A stretch of DNA of 64,000 nucleotides, taken from contig JABVXU010000006.1 in NCBI GenBank assembly GCA_013365365.1, positions 310,001-374,000 of the forward strand, written 5' to 3'. Position numbers and translations under genes: made by a program. Positions 25,452-39,952 of this stretch are shown here, in pieces. The notes beneath the pieces were generated by a model that was not told where the DNA came from, searched no databases, and was given only the letters and a program-made list of their open reading frames with translations. This DNA is from Cruorifilaria tuberocauda. Taxonomy: Eukaryota; Nematoda; Chromadorea; Rhabditida; Onchocercidae. Each line of letters starts with the position of its first letter. Position 1 is the first letter of the stretch.

Positions 25452-25459
25452 CTTATATA
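25452..25459 (-). promoter_or_regulatory. TATA box of the small heat-shock gene
   Basis: The minus strand reads GGGTATATAAGC here, about 76-83 bases upstream of the start codon at 25376. That leaves a short 5' leader of about 45-50 bases, typical of heat-shock genes. The heat-shock elements lie directly upstream. Confidence 0.7.
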
Positions 25460-25489
25460 CCCAAACGGAGAACGTATCCGATTACTCCG

Positions 25490-25517
25490 GAATCTTCCAC
25501 AATGTTCTCGAATGTTC
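25490..25517. promoter_or_regulatory. Heat-shock element, proximal array of six 5-bp units
   Basis: In 5-bp register the plus strand reads GAA (25490), TTC (25495), CAA (25500, one mismatch), TTC (25505), GAA (25510) and TTC (25515). The core TTCTCGAATGTTC is a perfect HSF1 trimer site. It lies about 30 bases upstream of the TATA box and indicates heat-inducible transcription of the HSP20 gene. Confidence 0.85.
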
Positions 25518-25555
25518 TATCTCTTTTTCTCTGACATACTAACTGCTCTAGGATC

Positions 25556-25578
25556 TTCCATTGTGTTCTCGAATATTC
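25556..25578. promoter_or_regulatory. Heat-shock element, distal copy
   Basis: TTC (25556), a mismatched unit (25561), TTC (25566), GAA (25571) and TTC (25576) form a second HSF site with the perfect core TTCTCGAATATTC. Its flanks match those of the proximal site (ATCTTCCA before; TCTNTC after), and the two are offset by 61 bases, so they look like a local duplication. Confidence 0.8.
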
Positions 25579-27330
25579 TGTCCCTCTTCCTAGTGCAATC
25601 TCCAACTTTTCTTCTATAATGAGCAGTGCAATGTAGAGATGCAGAAAAACTACAATGAATAAGAGACAATGGAATAGTCTAAAATGGTCTAAATTTACCA
25701 AAATAGATAATAAATTGTAAAATGTTATACTGAAGCTTACATACCATGCGCTCTTCGTAGGCTATCATATTGCAACTGTCAGTGAAAACGTAATACATAT
25801 CATTTAATGATTGCTAACACGAAATCAAGCATTTAAAATCTACGCTTTCCGTGCATATTAATGAAAATTAGATCTTGTTAAATTCTCGAAAACAAAAAAA
25901 GGGAAACTATTTATATACTTGCGAGCAGAGCCACTTGAAACTGTGATCAGTGATTGGGACTTGTAACTAACGCTTTTCATCAAAATTAAGATTACGAAAT
26001 CTTCAAAGGCTTGTCGAAACCATTTATCACTTTGATCATATTGTAAAAAAACCATAATTCAAACAACAATCTAAGAAAAAGTATATACAGGATTGCCGAA
26101 GAAAATGTGAATCACATGAAAAGGTCTATAGACTATTTAGGCTATTTTAATATTACAGTCAAATAAGTGAAGTCTAAAACTATAATCTCGGAAAGTGGTT
26201 TCATTCTTGCATTATACAACGACTTTTTTACATCACACGAATTTGTTAAAGCCAAGAGGATTGAAGCCACTGGAAAGATAGTAATAAATCTAGCCAAATA
26301 GGAAGTACATAACAAATAATAATGCTTTTCATTGGTTAGGATACTCTGCTTACACAAATTAGCTGTTATGTAATGCGACATCGCAACTTACTAATATAGA
26401 AGATGGCTCAGAGCTAATTTGAAGATTAAATTAATTTTTAATACAAATTTAAACAGAAGAAGAGAATTTGTTACAACTTGACTAATTGTCGAGATGAAAT
26501 TATTTCCGCACACAATTTCATGCTCTTGCAGAACTTCAAGTTTCAAATTCAGCTACTTCCAATAAAGACAAAATTCCATATATCCCATTTTTCAAACTTC
26601 AAATCCTTATCTGATAATGTATTTATTATCAAGATATCATAGAATTTCAAATAGACTTGCTAACTACTTCAGAGTATATTGTCTTATCCTGCTAATAGCA
26701 ATAACGAATAAAAAATATAATTGCAAGTAGATTAAACATCGCGAATGAATGGAAAATCTCAAGCTGAACGCTATGCTTGGATAATATATATTGTCAACTT
26801 AGAAGCTTCAAAAGTAGGAGACAAATTTGCAAAGAATATATAATCATGGTTAAGGCTATCTCAAAAAAAGCAACACCAAATCACAAAATCAAATCATGCC
26901 TGGGTTTTGTATTCAGTTTAAATAAAAGTACTGAAGAAACAAAATATTTTCTTTTAATTTCAAGAAAGACCTATGATTTAGCAGACCTTTTGACTGTAAC
27001 AGAGATTCATTTGATTGCGGTACAAAAATCGTTTGCCATTACTGAGAATTAAAACTGGAGATCTTTCGAGTTGCAATACTCCTTTCATCATTCCATTCGG
27101 ACATTACTACTGCTTAATAACAACTCAGTAAAATGGAGAATTATTTAATAAAAAATTAATCGTTTTCTTGCATTGAACTCAAAGGTCATAGGTCCGATCT
27201 TATAACAAATGAGCAATTTTTGATAAAAATTAATGATGGATATCAAAATAATAAAAGTAGAACCGTGTATAAAACATTTTTAATAATTTATTACAAAATG
27301 ATTATACCTAAAACACGAATTAATTCATAT
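25579..27330. other. Intergenic region between the HSP20 gene and the SLC4 gene
   Basis: Holds the distal promoter of the HSP20 gene at its left end and the 3' flank of the SLC4 gene at its right end. Open frames at 25858, 26142 (minus) and 26777 (plus) have random-looking composition and no splice support. Nothing else seen. Confidence 0.5.
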
Positions 27331-30300
27331 CTACATTTTAGTTTCTAATTTTCGATTATCCAACAATGGTGTCTCCTCGTTATTCGATTGTACATTGGAA
27401 TTTGTCGATGTTGGTTTAGTAACCCGTATAATTATTGCATCATCCTCTTCCTCATTATCATCTGGAATCTTCACTTCAAGCGCTGATCTGGAAATTCTTC
27501 TATGTTTTTTTTAAAAATATTTTTCAAATCTTCGAAGGATTCAGGCAGATACTTTATTTCCTGCAATATGTTTAAAGAGTGTATGGCAATATTTTTTTGC
27601 AACAACAATAAAATCTGCTGAATATTCAAACTTATATATTGCTAACGTGGTGTAAATGTCTGCAACACTATATGCGTTAACATTAATTTGTAGTACCATG
27701 AAAAAATTGGCGTGGCAACAATATTTTACATTGGACTAATTTACTATGAGTGTGTTTTAAGAGTGAAGCCAGATAAAGGTAAGTGAAGATAAACCTTCCC
27801 TATTCCATTCCAAATTTTTACAGATCAATGATGCTTTTTTGATTTTGTCAATAATTCTAAATTTTATCATAATCAGTAACTGAATTTTGCAGTATTAATC
27901 TTCATCTGTTTTATTCCTTCAACAGGGAATCAACTTAAAATTATACTAAATGATAAAAGATCAAGCATTGCAAGAGGGAAAATTAATTCTTATAATCCAT
28001 ATTACTTGAAGGTTGTAGTCAAAACTTTTAAAAATCTGCTTAAATTCCTGAAGTTGGAAATTTTTTCCTTGAATCAACAAAAAGATGAAAAACTTGTCAA
28101 AAAAACTTATCAACAAGATTTTCAAGTTATTTTGTAATGCACGTTTCATAAGAACAGAACACTGGTTATTCCCTCATTTTCTTTACTTGAAAAAAGTTCA
28201 GAGCGAAAAATGCTTTCACACATTGGATAGGATAATCGAATTTTCGTTGGTTATTTTCATGTCTATGACTTGCAAGGAAATGCCTTAGACACATGATGCC
28301 ATGTTATTCATTCGATTCTTTGTCATCACAACCAAATATGCAAGGTTTGAAATAAAAAAGAAACTTAAAATTTTCTACTGATCACTTTATGGAATACCCA
28401 AACACTTACGCTGCTGCTGTGGACGAAGATAACTGGTTCTTTCCAGAAGCGATATGCTTCCACATTCCAGTTTTGTTTACTTCATTTGAGATATTCATAT
28501 TGTGGATATTATGTGATGGCTCTTGAATTGCTGCCAAAGGTATCTTGATTATTTCTCCACTTTCTGTCGGAATATGCAAATGCGCCTCCGTCTTTACGGC
28601 ATGTATCGTACCTTGATTTTCTTCCAGGTCTATATCGAATTCTTCCTGAAACAATATTTACTTACAAACTTAATACAACGTGATGACTACTTGAAATTGA
28701 TTCATATTATGTTCGTATTGCAAATTATCAAAAAAGTCATCAGAAAGGTATATTTATCAGAAATGATAAAGTAAATCACAAACCACTACGCTCTTCTTCT
28801 TCATATCCTCCTTCTTTCTCAAGTGAAAATCAGGCATCTTGTCGTCCAAATAACGTAAATCTTTCTCTGTGAAGAACTTTTCCATGACCTTTCGAACAGC
28901 AACCATTACCACCAGCTGAAAAATGCGCTAATATTATTATTATATGGATCCAAATGCTTATAAAAATACTTATCTGTATCTTCTTAATATTTTTTATTCC
29001 CTAAAAACACTTTCAAAAAAAATTTACGAAAAATATTGACAAAAAGATCTCAAATTATTTTATAATGTATCTACTGCTATATTAACTAATAAAAGTTATT
29101 GACGTAATCTAGCAATTTAATGTAAACGATTCGATAGTTGAAAAGGTTGAAGATATGTTATAACAGTGAAAAACCTGTGTTAAGTAAATTTAAATAGAAG
29201 ATAAAAATGTACCATAATTGGGAAAGCAATAGACGTTCGTTTGATAGATTTGACAGTCCATAAAACTACAAGACAGGCAACCTGACAGAACGTGAATTTA
29301 TGAATTACGGATATTGGCACATGTCGGATGTAAATCGTATCTGGCTGATATCTGAAATTGACGACTGGTTTATATCTGGAACATAGTTTAAGTTTAATTA
29401 TTCCACATCAGAATAATTTATGTAGAAGGTTTAATTAAACATTTTTAATTAAATAAATACAGTTAAAACTTCTTTGTAGTTAAATAAAGCTTAAACTGAA
29501 AGAAGAACTACATATTTTAATATTATAAAGTCATCAGTAAGATAAAGTACGATTTTCCTCAATATTACTTGCTATCACATATTACTCATAAGTTATCAAA
29601 GATTTATGTGCAAAATTACTTGTTATAGTGATAGTGAGAAGTGAGTGTAACTAATATATTAAAATTACGTTTAAAATGTTTAAATTAATTTTAAAAAAAC
29701 GTTGAAGAAAAAATACCAAAGAAATGAACCTGAAAAAAAGGAAACTTAAAAAGCAATTTTAAAATACAAACTTCATCGGCATCAGTAAGAGAAGAATCCT
29801 ATCGAAGAGTTGTATGCCACCGAGCGCTGCTATACCCATGTATAAGAATACACCGTATAACACAGGCATTGGTATATGGCTGAGAATACCGGTCATTAAT
29901 ACCGAACAACCAATAAGTATGAAGGTAACAATACCAGTAACTCGTTGTTCCCTAAAATTCTTGATATTTTTTAGTAAAAAAAAGAGAAATTTCATTGAAT
30001 AATTGACGCTCCCAGTGGTCGCCGCTTTTCAATATGGTATTTTCAATGAATTCGAATGATTTATGTTTTTCTGTTCACTGGTATATTCAGTGTATTGCTG
30101 ATGATTTCGTAACTATTCTTAAAAGAGATTCATCTAGTCATCAACGATGCAGTCATCGACCAGCCATCAAACTATTAACTTTAATCGTTTAACTGGATGA
30201 AACTTCTAAATCTGAAACTCTCTCAATAATCCATTATATTCAATTAAGCCTTAATAGTATTCGAAGCATTATAATATCACTTTAAAATATTTCGAATTGA

Positions 30301-33300
30301 GCTTATTGATTAATCTCAAGTATATCATTAGAAATGCCAGTTAGGTGGATTGCCATGTAATTTTTGCAGCTGGTAATCAAAATTCTTATGTTTGGAAAAC
30401 TGCGTTTGCATTTAACTGATAAATCTCTTAAGTCGATTTTTTTGATAAATAATAGTAAATGAACATTAGAAGACTATCACTTTGTAAAAATTTAGTGTGA
30501 AACTTTAATAACCCACCGGACACCAATAAACTGAGCAACTTCACCCGGAGCTCGAGATTCCGATTCAAGCTTTAATGAATTAACGTGATTTATTGAAAGT
30601 ACTGTGGCGGCCACATATATCGGCAATCCAAGAATACCAACTACAAATATGAGAAATGCTAAAACACATAAATCCAAATGGTAACCATAACCCTGTAAAT
30701 TCAATGATGTTAATAAAAATATTGTTGGATTGGAATCAACAAGTAGCAAAATTAGCTTTTTGAGATTTACTTCTCAATTTTCTGAAATTTACAAATTTTT
30801 GCGTTTTCGGAAAAAAGAGTAACTAAAAAGCGTTATTGCTTACGAAGAAATACAAAAGTAGTTTTTATTTTAATGATAGATTCTTACATAATAAATACAG
30901 TTACGCAGGCCTGATGAAACAAACTTATAATGATCGCTGTCAAATCATCAATACGTTAACATTTTAAATATTGAACCATCGAAGTTCCATATGTCTATAT
31001 TTCTTTCAAATTGAGTAAACTGTTAAGTTATAACTGTAAATAAGTGAAAAAATGTAAAGTAAATACTTTTTTCAACTTGTTTTCTTTACGATTCACGATA
31101 ACTGTCGTAATTTGTTGATCCATAAAAATAAGAATACATGCAAGTATCGCCGGTATGAAAGAGGCTAATGCTGTCCAAAATGGATTACCATTAAACGGTG
31201 GTACATACCAACCACGCCCTTCCCACGTTGGCTAAAATCATAATAATCATTATCATTTATTAATTTAAAAAATCATATTTTAATAACACTAATAATTAAC
31301 TGAAGGAATAATTTTCTTCTAACTACTACAAATTTCTAGAATATGCCAGAACTGAAATTATGAAAATTTGTTACTTACTAAAATTTTGTTCGTATTTTGC
31401 TACTTGAAAATAATTAACTGTTTGCTTCGCGTTTTGAGGTATTTTTTTACTGAAAGACTTAAAATATTACTCGAAAAGTAGAAGGGACGTTAAGTTTGGG
31501 AGTACTAATACCAACATACATATCAACAGAAGTCATGATAACAATGGCAATCATTACTGCGAAATCACTGAAAATCTGTCGAACTCGTGATGGGAAATAA
31601 CATGTATTTCTCATTTTCTGTAAAACAACAAAATGAATTCAAATTTAGCATAATAAGGGCAAATATATCATGGACATCAATTTTTCAATATTTTTTCAGT
31701 GGTATATTTCAGTGAGCACTGGGAGTTATTCATGAAAGAAAGAACACAGATCTAACATTACAACACTGATTCAAAATAATGTTAATGTAATAACACAGAA
31801 AAGACCGTTAAAAGAAAAATTGTTAGGTCAAAATACGGTTTACTTAGGTAAGATCGCTCATTTCTGGAAGATTTCTAAAAATTTGAATGCCAAAAACAAA
31901 ACCCATTTTGATAATAACTCATAGAATTTGATCTGATTCTGAAGAAAGTGCATTAAAAAAAGAATTTGCTCTCATAAATTTTAGCCGAAATAAAAAACAA
32001 TACAAAAATTCAAAATGAACATTTAAATAATTTTTTGAAAAAAAAATAAAGATTTACGAGATAAAATAAAAATACCTTAAAGATAGTTGCTAATGTAAAT
32101 GTTCCCAGCATTAGTATCAATGACATCAAAAATTTATCGTAAAGTATAAAGCATCCATCTCCTTCTAATGTACCATATAATCTTCTGCACCGATCAAAAC
32201 TAACCTGAAAACCTGAGTAATTTTAGAATCTAGCAAAAGAAAGCTAAATTTTCAGTCAATTTATCTTTTCACTGCCCGAAAAAATTTTATCACTTGTAAT
32301 TTTGAAATGTTTAAAGTATTTAGTATATAAGAAATATTAGTATTCAAGTTTTATTTAGTGTTTAAGAAAGAAATATCAGTATTTAAAAAAAGGACTGTAA
32401 ATTTGCATTATATTATCAAATCTGACACTATCAATAACAGATATTCTTTTCACAATTGCAAATTAAACTGACTTAGTATAATTTGGTCTTATGAGAAAGA
32501 GTATTTACCTGGGAATAGTCGATAAAAGTATTATTATGAACAATGTCCTTCCAGTTGTTTTTCTCGACGACACCTAGTGCTTTCACAATAGGAACATCTT
32601 TACCAATACAGCGACATATCGCATTTGGATTCTGAAATATTATGATTAACATAAAAAGGTTGATAAACAGAAAATATTTAAATAAATAGAATTTCGGAAA
32701 AGAAGAAAGAGAAAATATCTCACCGTCTTATTATACTCAACTACATCAAGTTGTGTTCTGATCTTCAAAAGCTTCATTATCGCTTCGTAGATGAAAATTA
32801 CAGCTATCAAAGTTGCAAATGATTCTTCCGTAAAGCGCGTTATATATGATACCTAGAAATAAACTCAAAATTATCTTAAAATTATAAATTAATATTAAGT
32901 GCAATTTGCATCGAGGAAGGAAAACGATAAAGAGAATTTAAATATAAAAAGGCACCAGAGCGCTAGCATCCGTAATGACCATTATGAATAAGATGAAGGC
33001 AGTCCATACATGAATCCAAAAACGAAATGAGAGGTAGTCAATATTCAAACTAGTACATAAATCGAACACGATCGTCTCAAACACTAGAACTGGTCCTGTA
33101 GAACCAATTATTGTAAGAGGCTGACCACTGAATAGATGATAAATAACACCGCATATTGCACCACCAAATAAGTTCTCCATTGCTGCCTAAAGACAAAATT
33201 CGAATGTGACAAAATCATTTCACTGGACTATTCCATCCGTCAGCTAATATGAAGTTTTAAAAAGCTCTAATAAGCTTATTTGATCAGATAAATTTAACCA

Positions 33301-36300
33301 GTAAACTTTATAATTCGTCTTAAATTCCTTATAAATCCAATAATGGATAATTGAGCATTCTTTGAAGAGTTCCATAAAATGCAAAGGCTTATTAATACCA
33401 GTAGATATATGCGAATTTTAGATTTAAAAATAAAAAAAATTAGAATGTTGACAAAATTTTACCATTCTCTGATGCGTTGCTTCTTCGAGCAATCCTCCGA
33501 AGGTAACAATGGGTGCAAGTAACGCAAAATACATGAAACAAAATGTTGCAATACATTGCAAATTTAATGAGTCGGTAAAATCAGATACGTACCAAGGAAT
33601 TTTCCGCTTTATATCCATTATTAAACCACCAAACAGATGGCCAGTACGCTTTAAGGCTGGGTCATTAGCATGAGAATCCTCTTCCTCTAATTCCTACAAA
33701 TATATTCTTTACTGTATCTTTCTATCATTATTTTAACACCTATAGAGAGGAATTTCTTAAACAATCACTACTGATTTTTTTCAAACATTGATCAATGACT
33801 TTAAAATTGATAAAAGCTTTTAATTTTCATGGAATTGAACTCACTACCTTTTTCGGAGCAGGAACTTTTGTAAGCAACAATTCATCACCGAGCTTTCGTT
33901 TATCCTGCGATGGTACCTTATTTGGCGGCTCAATTCTGATGTTTGGGTCCCATTCACCAGGTGGTAACACTGTTACCTAAAAAAGGATAACTGCATAAAC
34001 AATCTTATTAGTTTGAACTGAAACAGAGTTAGCGCTATACCGTACTGCTGATGATAGTACTTTATGATTTGAAAGTTAAGGAAATATTGAATGATGCATT
34101 GAGAAACCTGATCCAAAAATTCGTCAATACCATCCAAAAGATCATCACTATTTCGAGCCTTGTACGCCACGTCATGAAATATCTGGAAAAAGCGGTATTG
34201 TAAGAGATGGAAACAAATTTTCCAACTTACCATGTTAATATAGAGTGTTTACAATTATATTTCTAAATAATAATTCACTGAATTTTCATCCTTACATTTC
34301 CCATATCAAAATACCAATTGGAATTGTTTACAATAATTTAAACCTAATTGTAGATTAAAATCATATTAAAATTAAAAATTTTTTCAGACCTCATCAGACA
34401 TAAGTGTAGCAATTGCACGTCCAATTTCTCGATATTGCGCAACATTTCCAGTAGGACCTAGTAGAACGAAAAAAAATCGTGTTGGAACCGGTACCTGAAA
34501 TAAAAGTAAAGAATACAGTTTTCAAGATGACGCTGTTGATTTATCAGAGAAAAAATTTTGGCAAGAAATGGAAAGTACTAATAAAACATCGAACAAACTG
34601 CATAATTTACATTTTTCCAAAAGTCCGTAAATATGCTAAAATTCAAAAAGATAATCAAAGAACTATTGGAAAGTTAAAAAATTTGATTACAAAAGAAAAT
34701 TCACTTCAGTGAGGTCGCCGAGAGTTGCGGCATTCTTCAATCGGACAAAAGCTGTGATATATCGCGTCAGAAAATCCACTTCACCAACCAGTACATTTGA
34801 TGCTTCAGCTCCTGCTGGCAATTTTTTCAGGAAATGAAGATTTCCTTTTACATCGGCATGAGATCCCTCACGTGTCATTTCTTTCGGAGTTGACGCCACC
34901 TCAAATACGTAGCTGTTGAGTAAGCTCAAAAGGAATTGCATCAATATGTTCCATTGCATTACTCGTTATTATTTAATCAATTTTTACCCACAATAAAAGT
35001 TCAAAAAGCTGAAAATCAACGGTTTTTAACTGAGCCCGAATGAAATCAAAGATGTGTTAAATTGAAATTACTCTTTATCTAAAAAATGTCATTTATTAGT
35101 CAATCTTTAGCTCAAAATTTTTATCTGTTGCAAACATTTCGGTGATTCCTTCAATAAAATCATGAACTGAACTAACTTAGTAGAATATATTTCCTACCAT
35201 CAGAAATGATATATGAAGCAGAGAATTATGTGGAATTCATCATCAACCTTCATTGTCTTATTCATGATAAATGATTTGATTTTAGTTCAACTTATTATTG
35301 ACAAATACTTCAAAATATTGAAAAAAATAATTTCAAGTAAAATTCTTCATATAAATATCCACTGCTTACACTAATTACTTCAAATAATTTACTCATTATG
35401 TTATTATACTTGCAACAAAAGCCATTTTAACATTAATATATATTAAACAGAAATATTTGATCGATTTTTCGTTATTTTTCATTCATATTAACAAGATGAA
35501 TCCGTTTTTGAGGTCAAATATGTATTGAAATTGTAATGCAATTGATTTTTTTCTGATCCCCGATCAAATGACAACAATAAGTATTTCACGTTTATTTTAT
35601 AGGATTAGAATGATACTGGTATTGGAAGAGAAACGCCAAGATAACTTCACTTTCCAATACTTCTTTTCCTGCTTTAGTTTTTAAGTGAATTTCAAAATGA
35701 CTACTTTACATGATCGTTTATAACATTTAAATGCATTTAATTTCGATTTCAGTGTATGAAATTGACCTAAGAAACAAAATTAAAATTAAATTGAACGAAT
35801 GACAATCTCGAGCATATGCCCAAAAAAACATTACATCTTTTGTTTGAGAAGTTTTTGGTACAACTTATTTCAAAAATATTAGCATCATAACACAATATCG
35901 AAGAAGTTAAAACTGAGTTCATCAGAAAATATACCGGTACCTTCCCGTTTTCTTAACCATTCTCATATAGTGAATAGTGGTGTCATACGTTATTTATTCG
36001 TCTTGAAAAATAAAATAGTTTTTTATTGTATCTTAATCTTCTTAAATTTCTCTTATTTCGATCATTATTTCTATGTTTTATCAAATTCATAAAAATTTGA
36101 TCAATTTGGAAAAACATAAACAGTTATTTACTAGTTAAAATAAGGAAAATTCAAAAACTAACTTCCAAACAAAAGTTGAAATGTCAGAATGATCTGCAAT
36201 TAATTTATATAAATTAAATTTTTAAAAAATGATACTTTCAACCGATATAATTTTATTTCAATAATGCGTAATCACAATTTTTATGATATTTGCTACTGAT

Positions 36301-39300
36301 AAATGATACACTTCTCGTTTTCTTTCCTTCTTCACTTCTCACTTTCACATGCATGAAAGGACTGCATTTTTGAAACAAATTTCGCTCTTACCGCCTAAAT
36401 GAAGTTAATAATCTTATTCAGATATCGCCAGATGTTCTCATTAAGAAGCTCATCCCTCAAAAGCTAAATCTTACAAATAAAGAAAAAATAGGTAAACTTC
36501 ATTCCCTACCTTAATACATAAAGAAATTAGAAATTTTAAAACAAATTCAATCTCATTCAGTCTCATGCGCTGTTTTATATACTACATAAAATTAAAGTCT
36601 AAATCAGAACTGAAAGTACTAATATTGAAATTATGAAGTTTTTCATTTACCGTACTCTTTTCTCCAATACATCATTATTTTAGGATCATTTTTTATTTTT
36701 GCAGAATAAATAAGCTGAATACTGAAATTATTCACATCTATTAAACGCATAAATGATACCGATATTTGTCATACGACCGAAATTTCAAAAAAATTTAAAT
36801 TTTTGGAGTATTTTAATATGAAAGCAAATATTTGAGCTCACGTTTATTCGATTCAATAATCTCAAAGATGAACTGTGCATGAGCCACTATCTTACAAACA
36901 ACTTTGTCAAATGTAATAAGGTTTTAGTGATACTTACCTAAAATATTTCTCACTAAAATGTTGCTCGGAATTAAAATCTTAATGAGTAAGAATTCAAAAA
37001 ATTAGAAGATCCTAATTTTCAAACAATTAAAAATGACAAAGTTTCAGAAAGAATGAAAGTAAGGTGTAAATTTAGGTCAGTAAAATTTATATATAAATCA
37101 TGTAAAATTAAATCAGAATCCAGAAAAAATGAGGAATTAGGATCAAAGTAGCAAATATGAAGAAAATTAACTTTTTGAAAAAGCTTCAAAAGTATTTTAA
37201 ATGTGAAATTATAATGATGAAAAGATTTTGATCGTCTAACTAATTTAGACTGAAGAAACGCATTATTACAAACAAATCATCTCTCAATCAGATCATTTAA
37301 TATTCCTTAGCGAATTGTAGCATAAAATGTTGAAAATATCAATTGATTAAAAAGATTTTTCATGGTATTTATGCTAAATTTGAAAAAAACCAAAATTACT
37401 TCTGGCAATTTCAAAGTTGGCGTTTTTGACGATGTTTCTGCGTCTTCGCTTATTATCTCCTCCTGTAATTTTCCCAGATTTCGTCCATGTGAAAATGTTT
37501 TACCGATATCGGATATAGAGCGCACTGCATTCAAGAAACCGCTTTGTGAACCGCCATTACCGTTTCCTGCTCCACGTGCCTTAATTAGAAGAAAACGTAT
37601 ATTTATCACTTCAACTTTTACATTTTAAATTTCAAACTCTTTAATTCAAATAAAAAATTTGATACCACTCGTCTCCATTTTTATTTACAAATACTGCAAA
37701 ATTCATTCCAAAAATAATGATCAAATAATTTCGATTTTTTAAGTCCATAAAACCAGACTTACAGACAAACACATAATCAGGCAAATCTAAGAAATTCAAG
37801 TTGGACAATATAAAATTTGAAGGTTTCATTATTATGGCTGCAATAATCAAATTTGATTTAATCTGAGAAAGGTCAATGCAATAAATAGCAAAAATTTCAA
37901 AGAAAATGTATTATTTGGAATGAAAACAGCATAATAACTTATAATAGAATACAGTTTATGGCCTAAGAAGAAAGAAAGAGAATATTAATTGAATAATCTA
38001 CGGCTAATTTTACTGTTCATGGACAGTACATGTAAAGAAGTTAATATTGATAAAAGATAATATCTTGATATATTAACCCATAATGAATGAAAGTAAAGAT
38101 TAACAGAATAATGATGTGAATAGGATGAGATTCTTCAATAATATCTTAATAAATTTAAGCAATAAAATAAAAGTTAATTACTTGTTCGTACTGATGAGTA
38201 TGTCGTTTCGAAAGAACATTACGAACTTCATCAACTTCTATCTCTTCTAACTGCCCAGCTGCTACTAAATGTTCCAAAATCTCTTCTGAAACAGAAAAGA
38301 CGCATTTCATAAAACATTTTTTTAAGTTCATACAAAGGATCTGTTTAATATTATTATTAAGCACTAAGAATGAATAAATATGTTTGAAGTCACATTTCGA
38401 GATCACATGTTTGAAGTATAAAGTCACATTTCTCATGATAAGATTTTTCAGATGTACAAAATATAATGATAATACGTTGGAAAAAATTATAAAATAAAGG
38501 GACCAATAAGTTCCGAAAATCCTTTCGCTTCAGAATCCATAATTATAACACCGTTCATCAAGCAAGAGCGTAATTGGAAAAGCGCATGTAAAGAAAGAGT
38601 AGCCACATGTGGTTTTGACCATCGATTGCCACCTTCCTCAACATCTTCTTCAAATTTCACCCATCTAGCTGTTTCACGCCATTCTTCAACCATTCCAGAA
38701 CGTGTTAATTCACCCATCTCCGTGAATAATGCTGGCAATTCATCTTGCTCTTTCAACAGAAACATGACTCGTGCGCTAGGAGCTAAAATGTATATTTTTG
38801 GCACATTATGGGAAATTCAACCAAATGGTAGTTTTATAATATTGGCCGAATAGTAGATGATATTATTACTATAGATTTGATTTTTAATTAATCTTATTAA
38901 TTCATAATAATAAAAAAGAAATATTTTGAAAATTGTCACTTTTTTCAATGCACTTTTCAAGTTTTGCAGCATCCTCAAGCATTTGTTATTAAAGAAAGAA
39001 GTATGATACTTTTTTACTTCTGGAAAGACATTTTAAACAGAAATATTTTTTCTTTCCACTTCAAATAGCAATCTTTTTCGTGTATGCAAGCAAATAAAGG
39101 AAGAGAGAATTCATCCGGGTGTAAACAATCTCTTCCAAGAATGAGTGAAAATTAATTTAAACAATAGTTTAATTTAAACAACAATAATGAATGCAGCAAT
39201 TAAATTACTCATTTAAAATTGGCTTTTTATTTTGTAGATATTTCAAAGATTATTTTATTAAAATAAAGTGAGATGAGTTAGGGGTGAATGATTTTGAGAA

Positions 39301-39952
39301 AAATTTTTCTATTCCACAGCAGATTTATTCACTTTTTACTAACAATTTCCTTTTAATTTGCTTTAATGTTCTTTAATTTCGTTAGTGAAATATAACCTTT
39401 AGAGGGTAAAATTATTATAAATGGTATATATAATCTAATATTAAACAGTGCTAAGTGATTATATACTATATTACATACTAATATATATCATCTATTTGTC
39501 TTCAATCTCAAACAATAGAACTACAAGAATAATTTTAAAGGACTTCAAATTAGCATTATCAATATGATTGTTTGCCATCATTATAGTTAGGAAGAAAAAA
39601 GAAATATTACTTTTATATGATAAAGGAAGATTATCTTACCAAGATCAGCTAGGTGTTGTTGTGGTTGATCAATACGATCATCATGACGTGTTATTCTTCG
39701 TTTTCGTTCCGTGGAATCATTCATTTCGATATAAGTATCCCAAATACTTCCACGATGTTTTAAATTTTGATGCTCAGTTTGTTCAGGTTCCGCCAGTGGT
39801 GCACGTTGTGTATCATCGGATGCTGGTGGCGTGATTACATTAACAATAGTGGACTGTTGTTTTGATGAAGGTAACGAAGAGGATGATATTGGGGGTGGTA
39901 ATGATGACGACGACGCTGATGATCTTTTACTACCATCACTATCACTCTTCAT
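27331..39952 (-). CDS. abts-1: Na+-coupled bicarbonate transporter, SLC4 family (ABTS-1/NBC-like)
   Basis: Twenty-one exons close in frame at 1182 residues: 39952-39640, 38782-38504, 38285-38182, 37579-37400, 34899-34705, 34494-34390, 34182-34108, 33976-33848, 33693-33463, 33186-32956, 32852-32724, 32631-32509, 32204-32076, 31617-31471, 31231-31067, 30692-30517, 29951-29772, 29351-29213, 28915-28790, 28645-28410 and 27487-27331. The cytosolic N-domain has the signature [19 protein letters not shown] (from residue 141). The membrane domain starts near residue 480, with [17 protein letters not shown] and the stilbene-site region KLKKGYGYHLD (about 841-851). The loop after exon 11 has four cysteines (663, 665, 704, 716) and a sequon at N690, as in Na+-coupled NBCs rather than AE-type exchangers. 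It should move HCO3- with Na+ at the plasma membrane. The tail ends with EETPLL, an acidic dileucine sorting motif. Symbol by closest C. elegans type; the start codon and one donor (28790 or six bases later) are less certain. Confidence 0.93.
34900..37399. other. Large intron of the SLC4 gene
   Basis: This 2.5-kb intron between exons 4 and 5 is the longest in the gene. It is AT-rich, and I see no nested gene, RNA gene or repeat in it. Exon 5 could alternatively start at the CTCAACAG acceptor a few codons upstream, but starting after TTTGAG (34899) keeps phase 0 with the previous exon. Confidence 0.5.
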
